52,328 nucleotides of DNA, taken from Bacteroides sp. Lineage in GTDB: Bacteria > Bacteroidota > Bacteroidia > Bacteroidales > Muribaculaceae. Below, in pieces: positions 16,586-24,496 of the stretch; the first letter of the stretch is position 1, and each line of letters opens with the position of its first letter. The notes under the pieces are model-generated. The model was not told the DNA's origin and did not search any database. It saw only the letters and a list, made by a program, of their open reading frames with translations. The position numbers and the translations under genes are program-made. The stretch spans positions 1 to 52,328 of the forward strand of contig JAAVEB010000009.1 in NCBI GenBank assembly GCA_014801525.1. Reading direction: 5' to 3'.

Positions 16586-17701
16586 ATGACATTCTGGATC
16601 ATCAACTCAATTTCCGCATTCCTTTTAAGCGTGTTTTTCTCAGGGATTATGATTCCTCAGATTCTTTTGATTGCATTCAAACGAAGGCTTTTTGACGAGC
16701 AGGATCCGCGAAAAATCCACAAAGGCTTGGTGCCCCGTCTTGGAGGAATCGCGTTTACACCGGTGGTATGTTTCACTATTTCATTGCTACTCGGAATCAG
16801 CTCACTTACAGGCAGACCGTATATGCTTGATGAAATGATTCCCAACGCAACAAACATCGCATTCGGATTCTGCGCTCTGTTCACTTTATATCTTACCGGA
16901 CTTGCCGATGACCTTGTCGGAGTGCGTTATCTCGCAAAATTTGTGGTTCAGATTCTGTGCTCCATTCTTCTAATCTCCGCAGGACTATGGTTCAGCAATT
17001 TACACAATCTCTTTTTCATAAACGCGCTCCCATGGTGGCTCGGAATGCCCTTGACAATGATAGTGGTTGTGTTTATAATTAATGCGATTAACCTTATTGA
17101 CGGCATTGACGGACTTGCATCAGGACTCTCGTTTGCAGCATTGATTATTTACGGCACGGCGTTTTTCTTTATGAAGGCTTACATATTCGCCGTTATATCA
17201 TTTGCAGTAGTGGGAGTGCTGATACCGTTTTTCTATTATAATGTGTTTGGCGACGCAAAAAAGCGCAAAAAGATATTCATGGGCGACACCGGAAGCTTGA
17301 CGATCGGATTGATTCTCGCCTATCTAAGCCTTGAGCTCTACTGCATTTCAATGGTCTATGGTTCAGAGCTAAGAGCCAATCCGTTTATCGTGGCTTTCTG
17401 TCCGCTATTGATTCCCTGTCTTGACGTGGTGAGAGTGTTCATGGGACGCATACGCCGCCACAATAATCCGTTCCTGCCTGACAAGACCCACATCCACCAC
17501 AAGCTGCTTGCCATCGGCATTCCGCCGAGACTGTGCATGGTAACTATTGTCACCGTTGCCTTATTCACGAGCACATTGAACATCTATCTATCTCAGTACA
17601 TTGATGTTAACATTCTTGTGCTGCTTGATATCGGGGGATGGACCGCAGGGAATATATTGTTGTCGAAACGGATAAATAAAATAAACGCAAATTCAAATTA
17701 A
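16586..17701 (+). CDS. Undecaprenyl-phosphate sugar-1-phosphate transferase (WecA/MraY family)
   Basis: 371 residues, about 10-11 membrane helices. It transfers a sugar-1-phosphate (probably GlcNAc-1-P) from a UDP-sugar to undecaprenyl phosphate, starting a lipid-linked glycan on the inner membrane. Family motifs are all present: DPRKIHKGLVPRLGG near 41-55, LADDLVG with the Asp pair at 108-109, NLIDGIDGLASG near 169, FMGDTGSL near 230 and the His cluster HIHHKLL near 303. The HIHH motif favours WecA/TagO over MraY. It is first in an operon with the SLBB exporter (19-bp gap) and the Wzz-like gene, so the product is probably an exopolysaccharide or O-antigen-like glycan. Confidence 0.92.
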   Translation: MTFWIINSISAFLLSVFFSGIMIPQILLIAFKRRLFDEQDPRKIHKGLVPRLGGIAFTPVVCFTISLLLGISSLTGRPYMLDEMIPNATNIAFGFCALFTLYLTGLADDLVGVRYLAKFVVQILCSILLISAGLWFSNLHNLFFINALPWWLGMPLTMIVVVFIINAINLIDGIDGLASGLSFAALIIYGTAFFFMKAYIFAVISFAVVGVLIPFFYYNVFGDAKKRKKIFMGDTGSLTIGLILAYLSLELYCISMVYGSELRANPFIVAFCPLLIPCLDVVRVFMGRIRRHNNPFLPDKTHIHHKLLAIGIPPRLCMVTIVTVALFTSTLNIYLSQYIDVNILVLLDIGGWTAGNILLSKRINKINANSN

Positions 17702-17720
17702 ATTCGAAATATAAAGGATA

Positions 17721-20207
17721 ATGAAACAGCAGCTGAAGCTATGGATAATCGCTTGCCTAATTGGAGCTTGCGCAGTCACCATCTACGCTCGTATGACTGA
17801 TGAGGAGGTTGTCACTTATATCAAGGAAGCTACCGCCCAGGGCAAAAATAAGCAGCAAATAGGTCGGGAACTTCTCGCTAAAGGCGTTACTCAAGAGCAA
17901 ATCGAAAGGCTCAAGGACCGTTATGATGATGAACAGAACGATGATAGCAAGAAATCATCACAGAATGACCGGTCGAAACGCATCGAACGCAGATCATCGG
18001 AAAAAAACAAGGAGAATACGTCGCTAAAAAACCAGTCCAAATCAAAAAAGAAAACTGACTATGATGATGAGGAGGACGAGGAAAAAGATAGCGATTACTA
18101 TGACGAAAGTTATGACAAGGAGAACAATAAAACTCCCAAACGAAAAGTTTTCGGAAACGATGTGTTCAAGAATGACGCGCTGTCTTTCGAACCAAACGAG
18201 AACTTAGCCACCCCCAAGAATTATATTCTCGGTCCCGGCGATGAAATAATGATCGACATCTGGGGCGCTAACGAAGACCATATCCGCCAGACCATCACTC
18301 CGGAAGGCAACATCATGATTTCCCAGATAGGTCCGGTGTATCTGAGCGGCATGACAATAAACGAGGCTAATTCCTATATTAAAAATAAATTTGCGTCAAA
18401 ATATGCCGGAGTCAGCGGAGAAGACCCCGACTCGGAAATAAATCTCACCCTCGGGCAGATCAGGACTATCCAGGTGGACATCCTCGGGCAAGTCAATATC
18501 CCCGGAACATATCGCCTGTCACCGTTCTCCAACGTGTTTCACGCACTTTACCAAGCAGGCGGTATCAACGAAATAGGTACACTGCGCAATGTTTACGTTC
18601 TCCGAAACGGGAAACGCATCAAGAGCGTCGATTTATATGATTATCTCTTTGACGGCACCCAAACCGGCAACATACGCCTTCAGGAAGGCGATGCGATAAT
18701 CGTGCCTGACTACGTTGAGCTCGTCAATATCGACGGTAATGTAAAGCGTCCCATGTATTATGAAATGAAAGAGGGCGAAACTCTTGCCGACCTCATCAAA
18801 TATGCCGGCGGTTTTACCGGCGACGCTTACACTGACCAAGTAAGACTGGCACGTCAGACAGGAAAAGAGAACGAGTTATTCAACATAATCAACGGAGATT
18901 TCAACTCTTACAAACTGAAGGACGGCGATATTGTAACCGTAGGCAGCATTCTTGACCGCTATGCCAACAGAGTTGAGCTTAAGGGATCAGTGTTCCGCCC
19001 GGGAATGTATGCCCTCTCGACCGACGTGCGCACCGTTGGCGATCTTATCAAAAAAGCTGACGGACTCACTGAAGACGCCTTTACCAACCGAGCTCTCCTA
19101 TATAGAGAACGTGACGATTTATCTTTAGAAATTATACCTGTAGATATCGAGGGCATAATTGCGGGCACACGTCCCGACATCACACTTAAGCGCAACGATA
19201 TTTTGGACATCCCCAATATTAATGAAATTGAAGATCGCGGATTTCTGACTATATCAGGCATGGTGACAAACCCCGGAGACTATCCGTATGCCGCCAACAT
19301 GACTATCGAGGACCTTATTCTCGAAGCGGGCGGTTTGCGATTAGGAGCGTCAACGGCAAAGATAGACGTTTCACGCCGTATTGTGGATCCTGCCAGTTTA
19401 AAGCCCACCAATGATCTCGCTAAAATCTATACGCTCTCGCTAAAAGACGGTTTTGTTGTCGACGGAAAAAGCGAGTTCACCCTGCATCCTTATGATATGG
19501 TTGAGGTGAGAACCAGTCCCGGATACGCGCCGCAGCAACAAATAAAAATCACCGGCGAAGTTGCTTTTGAAGGCAATTATACACTTGAAAAGCGTAATGA
19601 AAGAGTCAGTGATGTCGTAAACCGAGCAGGCGGAATCATTTCGTCGGCCTATGTGAAGGGCGCTCACATCTTGCGCAAGATGACCGAATCGGAAATCGAA
19701 ACACGAAACGAAACAATGCGTCTTGCCGGACTGATGCAAGCCGGCGGCGACTCAATCGCAGTTGAACGATTGATGCTCTCTGACACATATAATGTTGCGC
19801 TGGATCTTCAAAACGCCCTTGATCATCCCCAGTCAAACTATGACCTCATCATGAAAGACGGCGACGTGCTGATTATTCCTGAAAGAGTGAACACCGTGAA
19901 AATTTCAGGCGACGTTATGTTCCCCAACACAGTCACTTACGTCGAGGGTAAAAACAAGAAATATTACGTGGACAAAGCCGGAGGATATGGTCAGACAGCA
20001 AACAAGGGAAAAGCGTTCGTAGTATATGCCAACGGCGACGTGGCTCGAATGAAGGGCAATGTAAAAATCGAACCCGGATGCCAGATAATCGTTCCGTCAA
20101 AGCACAAGACCGAAGGCTTCAACTGGTCAGCGCTGCTGTCGATCGCCACCGCTACCGGTTCAATCGCTACAATGGCGGCGGCTATTGCAACAATGTTTAA
20201 ACGATAA
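17721..20207 (+). CDS. Polysaccharide export protein with six SLBB repeats (Wza-like)
   Basis: 828 residues, about twice the length of E. coli Wza. A signal peptide (about 1-23) is followed by a short helical domain and then a long highly charged low-complexity linker (about 70-145, rich in Lys, Glu, Asp, Ser). The poly_export domain (about 160-245, ILGPGDEIMIDIWG) precedes six SLBB beta-grasp repeats, recognised by recurring G-x-V-x-x-P-G-x-Y and AGG motifs at about 252, 337, 415, 516, 613 and 732. A C-terminal hydrophobic helix ends the protein. The family forms the periplasmic and outer-membrane conduit for exported polysaccharide. It lies between the WecA-type and Wzz-type genes. Confidence 0.9.
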   Translation: MKQQLKLWIIACLIGACAVTIYARMTDEEVVTYIKEATAQGKNKQQIGRELLAKGVTQEQIERLKDRYDDEQNDDSKKSSQNDRSKRIERRSSEKNKENTSLKNQSKSKKKTDYDDEEDEEKDSDYYDESYDKENNKTPKRKVFGNDVFKNDALSFEPNENLATPKNYILGPGDEIMIDIWGANEDHIRQTITPEGNIMISQIGPVYLSGMTINEANSYIKNKFASKYAGVSGEDPDSEINLTLGQIRTIQVDILGQVNIPGTYRLSPFSNVFHALYQAGGINEIGTLRNVYVLRNGKRIKSVDLYDYLFDGTQTGNIRLQEGDAIIVPDYVELVNIDGNVKRPMYYEMKEGETLADLIKYAGGFTGDAYTDQVRLARQTGKENELFNIINGDFNSYKLKDGDIVTVGSILDRYANRVELKGSVFRPGMYALSTDVRTVGDLIKKADGLTEDAFTNRALLYRERDDLSLEIIPVDIEGIIAGTRPDITLKRNDILDIPNINEIEDRGFLTISGMVTNPGDYPYAANMTIEDLILEAGGLRLGASTAKIDVSRRIVDPASLKPTNDLAKIYTLSLKDGFVVDGKSEFTLHPYDMVEVRTSPGYAPQQQIKITGEVAFEGNYTLEKRNERVSDVVNRAGGIISSAYVKGAHILRKMTESEIETRNETMRLAGLMQAGGDSIAVERLMLSDTYNVALDLQNALDHPQSNYDLIMKDGDVLIIPERVNTVKISGDVMFPNTVTYVEGKNKKYYVDKAGGYGQTANKGKAFVVYANGDVARMKGNVKIEPGCQIIVPSKHKTEGFNWSALLSIATATGSIATMAAAIATMFKR

Positions 20208-20211
20208 CACA

Positions 20212-21306
20212 ATGCAGGACGAAAAAGAATTCAACAACACTGACAATGAGCAGGAAATCGATTTGATTGAACTTGCCAAAAAGCTGTGGAGCAATCGAAA
20301 GACCCTGCTTAAATGGGCTGGTATCGGAGCGATTGCGGGATTGATTATCGCATTCAGCATTCCGAAAGAATATACCACCACCATCAAACTCGCTCCTGAA
20401 TTTTCCAATTCAAAAAGCGGGAGCAGTCTCGGAGCTCTTGCTTCACTTGCCGGAATATCGACGGGAGGAGACAGCGGAGCCGATGCGGTCAATCCGAACC
20501 TCTATCCCGATGTTGTGCAGTCGGTGCCTTTCGTCGTGGAATTGTTTGACACAAAGGTCACCGAGGCTGACGGCAAACTGACCACAACAGTATATGACTA
20601 CCTGGCGGAACACACCTCCTCCCCTTGGTGGAGCACAGTGATGTCACTTCCAGGGAAGGCAATCGGCGGCATCATATCTCTGTTCAAATCTCAGGAAGAA
20701 GACACCACAACCGTCACCGATCCTTTCCGTCTCACCGTTGATGAAAGCGCCATTGTGAATGCCATAAACGCCCGAGTGGGAGCCAATGTCGACACAAAGA
20801 CCATGGTCATCTCTATCTCGGCAACAATGCAGGACCCCTTAGTGTCGGCGATGCTTGCCGACACAGTGGCTGAAAACCTGAAAGAATATGTGACTAATTA
20901 CCGCACCAACAAGGCGCGTAAGGATCTCGAATATGCCGAAAAATTGAACAACGAGGCTAAGAAAGAATATTATGACGCTCAGCAACGCTATGCCGAATAT
21001 GTAGACAAGAATCAAGGGATCGCGCTCAATTCGAAACGCATCGAAGAAAAGCGTCTTGAAAATGAGGTAGCACTGACTTATAACCTATATACCTCGACCC
21101 AGCAGCGAGTTCAGGCAGCTAAAGCCAAGGTTCAGGAAACCACTCCTGTCTATGCCGTGGTTCAACCTGCCACGGTTCCAATCAGAGCGTCAAAACCGTC
21201 AAAGCCGCTCATTCTGGCAGGTTGCGTGTTCCTTGCGATAGTAGCCGCAGCGGCATGGGTTCTTTTCGGGAAAGACCTCATCGCAAGTTTCAAACAACAA
21301 CACTAA
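20212..21306 (+). CDS. Wzz-type chain-length determinant protein
   Basis: The start is set at ATG 20212 (364 residues), 5 bases after the previous stop; the longer frame opens with TTG at 20185 inside that gene. It is a two-helix inner-membrane protein: cytoplasmic N-terminus with EIDLIELAKKLWSNRKTLLK, TM1 at about 36-52, a long periplasmic region with coiled coil (about 220-305), then PIRASKPSKP before TM2 at about 334-352. That proline-rich motif before the second helix is characteristic. It would set glycan length and connect synthesis with the SLBB exporter. No tyrosine-kinase domain is fused, and no separate kinase gene follows. Confidence 0.9.
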   Translation: MQDEKEFNNTDNEQEIDLIELAKKLWSNRKTLLKWAGIGAIAGLIIAFSIPKEYTTTIKLAPEFSNSKSGSSLGALASLAGISTGGDSGADAVNPNLYPDVVQSVPFVVELFDTKVTEADGKLTTTVYDYLAEHTSSPWWSTVMSLPGKAIGGIISLFKSQEEDTTTVTDPFRLTVDESAIVNAINARVGANVDTKTMVISISATMQDPLVSAMLADTVAENLKEYVTNYRTNKARKDLEYAEKLNNEAKKEYYDAQQRYAEYVDKNQGIALNSKRIEEKRLENEVALTYNLYTSTQQRVQAAKAKVQETTPVYAVVQPATVPIRASKPSKPLILAGCVFLAIVAAAAWVLFGKDLIASFKQQH

Positions 21307-21332
21307 GCCATCACTTAACTCTGATATAAACC

Positions 21333-21361
21333 TAAGCCCTCCGATTTTATCGGGGGGCTTA
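21333..21361 (+). terminator. Terminator of the exopolysaccharide operon
   Basis: TAAGCCCTCCGAT (21333-21345) pairs with ATCGGGGGGCTTA (21349-21361) with one mismatch or wobble. It sits 27 bases after the wzz stop and 57 bases before the PorE gene. There is no long T-run, so the hairpin may be partial. Confidence 0.55.
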
Positions 21362-21417
21362 AACATAATATTACACCGTCCATTGTCGTTAATTAATATA
21401 GGCAAGAAGCATAGACA

Positions 21418-23391
21418 ATGCAAAAATTATTACAATACATATCAGTCGCCTTCTTCGTGGCGATATTATCGGGCTGCGGAAGCGCAAAACTCTCCGTTGC
21501 CGACGAGCAGATGGCAAGAGGAGAATATTATGACGCGTCGCGCACCTACCGCAAAGTCTATAACAACCTGACGAAAAAGGAGGAAAGGCAGCAACGAGGA
21601 GTCGTGGCATTCCGAATGGCGGAGTGCTACCGTCATCTCAACATGAGCGCCCGCGCGTCGGCAGCTTATCAAAACGCAATCCGATATGGTTATCCTGACT
21701 CGATGGCTTATTTCCACCTCGGAAAGTCGCTTCAGGCTGAAGGGAAATATCAGCCTGCAATAAAGGCTTACGAAGAATTTCTCGCCACTGACCCTAAGGG
21801 AGCCGAAGCGGCACGCACAGGAATAGCAGGATGCCGCATAGCCCAAGAAATGAAAAAATCGCCCACACGCTACGTGGTGAAAAACGCAAAGCTGTTCAAC
21901 TCCCGACGGTCGGATTTCGCTCCGATGTTCCTGGACAAGTCACTTGACGCGCTATATTTCACCACCACAAATGAAAAAGTCACCGGAGCGCACAGGAGCG
22001 AAATAACCGGAATGAAAAAAAGCGACATCTGGGTGTCGCGTAAAAATGAACGCGGCGAATGGCAGCGACCCGAAAGCGCGGAAGGCGATCTTAATACCGA
22101 GCACGACGAAGGAATAATATCATTCTCCCCCGACGGACAAACGATGTACCTCACCCGCGCACGACGCGAACCAAACTCCGACACCGGGGTCGAAATCTAT
22201 ACCTCGCAACGAAGCGACGCCCGATGGAGCACTCCGGTGAAATATGAAATCACCGCCGATACGTTGTCAAACTACGGACATCCGGCTGTGTCGCCCGACG
22301 GCGAATGGCTTTATTTCACTTCCGACATGCCCGGAGGCTTCGGAGGGAAAGACATATGGCGCATCACCCTCCACTCTCCCATCGGAACGCTTGAAAATCT
22401 CGGCGAATTTATAAACACGCCGGGCGATGAAGTGTTCCCCTATATGCGTGAAGACAGTCTGCTGTATTTTTCCAGCGACGGACATGCCGGACTCGGCGGT
22501 CTCGACATCTTCAAAGCGCGTCTTCAGCCCTCGGGCGGTTGGAGCGTAGTCAATATGGGCGTTCCCGTCAACTCGTCGGCTGACGATTTCGGCATCACAT
22601 TCGGTGAAGGCGAAAGCGGCTATTTCAGTTCAAACCGCAATGACGGCAGAGGATATGACCACCTGTATTCATTCGTGCTCCCCGACTTGAAAATCACAAT
22701 ATCGGGAATGGTGCTTGACAAGGACGAAGAGCCGGTGCCAAACGCCATCATCAGAATCATCGGCAACGACGGCTCCAACCAGAAAGCGTCGGGAAAACTT
22801 GACGGTTCTTTCTCATTCCCGTTGCAACGCGGAGTCAGATACGTGATGCTCGCAGGAGCGCGCGGCTACCTCAACGCAAAGCAGGAATTTACATCAGACA
22901 CCGCCGAAGTCGACGCCGACTATAACGTGGATTTCATTCTTGCCTCGATAACGAAGCCCAATGTTGTCGACAACATTTTCTATGACTTCGACAAAGCCAC
23001 TCTTCGCCCTGAATCGTGCGTAGCGCTCGACTCCATCGTGCAGGTGCTCCATGACAATCCTAATGTGACAATCGAAATGGCATCTCACACCGATCGCTGG
23101 GGGTCGGAGGAATACAACATCAATCTGTCGCAGCGCCGAGCCCAGTCAGTAATCGATTATCTGATAAGCAAAGGCATCAGAAAAGACCGTTTGCAACCGC
23201 AAGGTTATGGAAAATCACGCCCGAAGACTATCACCAAGCGTCTTGCGCGAGAGTTTCCGCAATTCAAGGAGGGAGATGTGCTGAACGAAGAGTTTGTCTC
23301 ACAACTTCCCGAGGAGTTGCAGGAAATAGCCGACCAGATAAACCGCCGCACTGAGTTTCAAGTGCTTTCCACTGATTATAAAATGTATTGA
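21418..23391 (+). CDS. porE: PorE-like lipoprotein: TPR, beta-propeller, CRD and OmpA domains
   Basis: 657 residues. A lipoprotein signal ends at LSGC (Cys20). TPR helices fill about 30-140, PD40/WD40-like blades (repeated SPDG-x-x-LYFTS patterns) about 155-420, a carboxypeptidase-regulatory beta-sandwich about 427-505 (ISGMVLDKDEEPVPNAIIRI), and an OmpA-C peptidoglycan-binding domain about 518-650 with NIFYDFDKATLRPES and SHTDRWGSEEYNINLSQRRA. This exact domain order is that of PorE (PG1058) of Porphyromonas gingivalis, an outer-membrane protein needed for type IX secretion and anchored to peptidoglycan. It starts after the Wzz-gene hairpin and is followed at once by the GSCFA gene (1-base gap). 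Confidence 0.85.
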   Translation: MQKLLQYISVAFFVAILSGCGSAKLSVADEQMARGEYYDASRTYRKVYNNLTKKEERQQRGVVAFRMAECYRHLNMSARASAAYQNAIRYGYPDSMAYFHLGKSLQAEGKYQPAIKAYEEFLATDPKGAEAARTGIAGCRIAQEMKKSPTRYVVKNAKLFNSRRSDFAPMFLDKSLDALYFTTTNEKVTGAHRSEITGMKKSDIWVSRKNERGEWQRPESAEGDLNTEHDEGIISFSPDGQTMYLTRARREPNSDTGVEIYTSQRSDARWSTPVKYEITADTLSNYGHPAVSPDGEWLYFTSDMPGGFGGKDIWRITLHSPIGTLENLGEFINTPGDEVFPYMREDSLLYFSSDGHAGLGGLDIFKARLQPSGGWSVVNMGVPVNSSADDFGITFGEGESGYFSSNRNDGRGYDHLYSFVLPDLKITISGMVLDKDEEPVPNAIIRIIGNDGSNQKASGKLDGSFSFPLQRGVRYVMLAGARGYLNAKQEFTSDTAEVDADYNVDFILASITKPNVVDNIFYDFDKATLRPESCVALDSIVQVLHDNPNVTIEMASHTDRWGSEEYNINLSQRRAQSVIDYLISKGIRKDRLQPQGYGKSRPKTITKRLAREFPQFKEGDVLNEEFVSQLPEELQEIADQINRRTEFQVLSTDYKMY

Positions 23392-23392
23392 C

Positions 23393-24376
23393 ATGGAACA
23401 GTTCCGCACCCCCGTAGCTCCTTTAAGCGGCTACAAAGGATTAATCACCCACAGGAAGCCGGTCGTCATGCTCGGCTCATGCTTCACCGACAATATCGGG
23501 GCTAAGCTGACCGACAGCCTCGTGGACTGCGCCATAAATCCGATGGGAACGCTGTATAACCCGGCGAGCATAGCGGTGGCGATGTTTGACCTCCTTTACG
23601 AACGTGATTACACCGCCGGAGAACTATTCGAGCACAACGGACTGTGGCACAGCTGGAGCCATCATTCACGATTCTCCTGTTCCGACCCCGACAAAGCGGT
23701 TGAAAAGATGAATCGGGAGGCGGCTGAGACAAGAGGTATGCTTAAAAACGCGTCAGCGCTTATCATCACATTCGGCACTTCCTACATTTTCAGGCTAAAA
23801 GAAGGGCGCAACGTAGTTGCCAACTGCCACAAAATGCCCGGCACGATGTTTGACCGCGAGTTTCTCACATCGACAATGACGTTAGGGCTTTGGAAAAAGA
23901 TTATGCGTGAAATCTCGGCACGCTATCCCGAGCTAAAGGTGATTTTCACCGTGAGCCCCATCCGCCACCTTTCCGACGGCGCCCACGGCAATCAGTTGAG
24001 TAAGGCGGCGCTCCTCACTGCGATCGACAAGCTTGTTGCCGAGTATCCGGGTCAAGCCATCTATTTCCCCTCTTATGAAATAATGCTTGACGATCTGCGC
24101 GATTATCGCTTCTATGCCCCCGACATGGTTCACCCCTCACAAGTGGCAATCGACTACATCTATTCCATATTCCGCAATTCTTTCATGACCGACGACGATA
24201 TAAAACTGAGCGAAGATGGTGAAAAACTGACAAAACGCCTGCGTCACCGACCGATAACTGAAGCAACGGAATCAGACAACCGGTTTCAATCGGGGACCGA
24301 GCAGATTGAAAAACAGCTCATCGCACAGCATCCTTACCTGAAATCAGCCATCGAGAGGGTAAAAAATCGGCTCTGA
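23393..24376 (+). CDS. GSCFA-domain protein
   Basis: 327 residues beginning one base after the PorE stop. The family-defining GSCFTDNIGAKL lies at about residues 28-39, followed by NPMGTLYNP (52-60), ITFGTSYIF and FTVSPIRHLSDG. The fold resembles SGNH/GDSL hydrolases, with Ser/Cys in the GSCFT motif and His in a later VHPSQVA motif (about 247). No signal peptide is seen, so it is probably cytoplasmic. The family is common in Bacteroidetes and its activity is not established; an esterase or acyltransferase acting on a glycan would fit the neighbourhood. Confidence 0.88.
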   Translation: MEQFRTPVAPLSGYKGLITHRKPVVMLGSCFTDNIGAKLTDSLVDCAINPMGTLYNPASIAVAMFDLLYERDYTAGELFEHNGLWHSWSHHSRFSCSDPDKAVEKMNREAAETRGMLKNASALIITFGTSYIFRLKEGRNVVANCHKMPGTMFDREFLTSTMTLGLWKKIMREISARYPELKVIFTVSPIRHLSDGAHGNQLSKAALLTAIDKLVAEYPGQAIYFPSYEIMLDDLRDYRFYAPDMVHPSQVAIDYIYSIFRNSFMTDDDIKLSEDGEKLTKRLRHRPITEATESDNRFQSGTEQIEKQLIAQHPYLKSAIERVKNRL

Positions 24377-24397
24377 GCCTATCTTAGGCTCCATTTT
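24375..24397 (+). terminator. Terminator after the GSCFA gene
   Basis: GAGCCTA (24375-24381) pairs with TAGGCTC (24385-24391), loop of 3, followed by CATTTTT. The stem begins inside the stop codon of the GSCFA gene. Confidence 0.7.
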
Positions 24398-24496
24398 TAT
24401 CAGCAAACCGCTTCAATTGTCAAACTTTTTTGTTAAGTTTGTATTTGATATATTGTCTTAAGAGGCAGTCAACGGAACACTCAACCTATAATCCAA

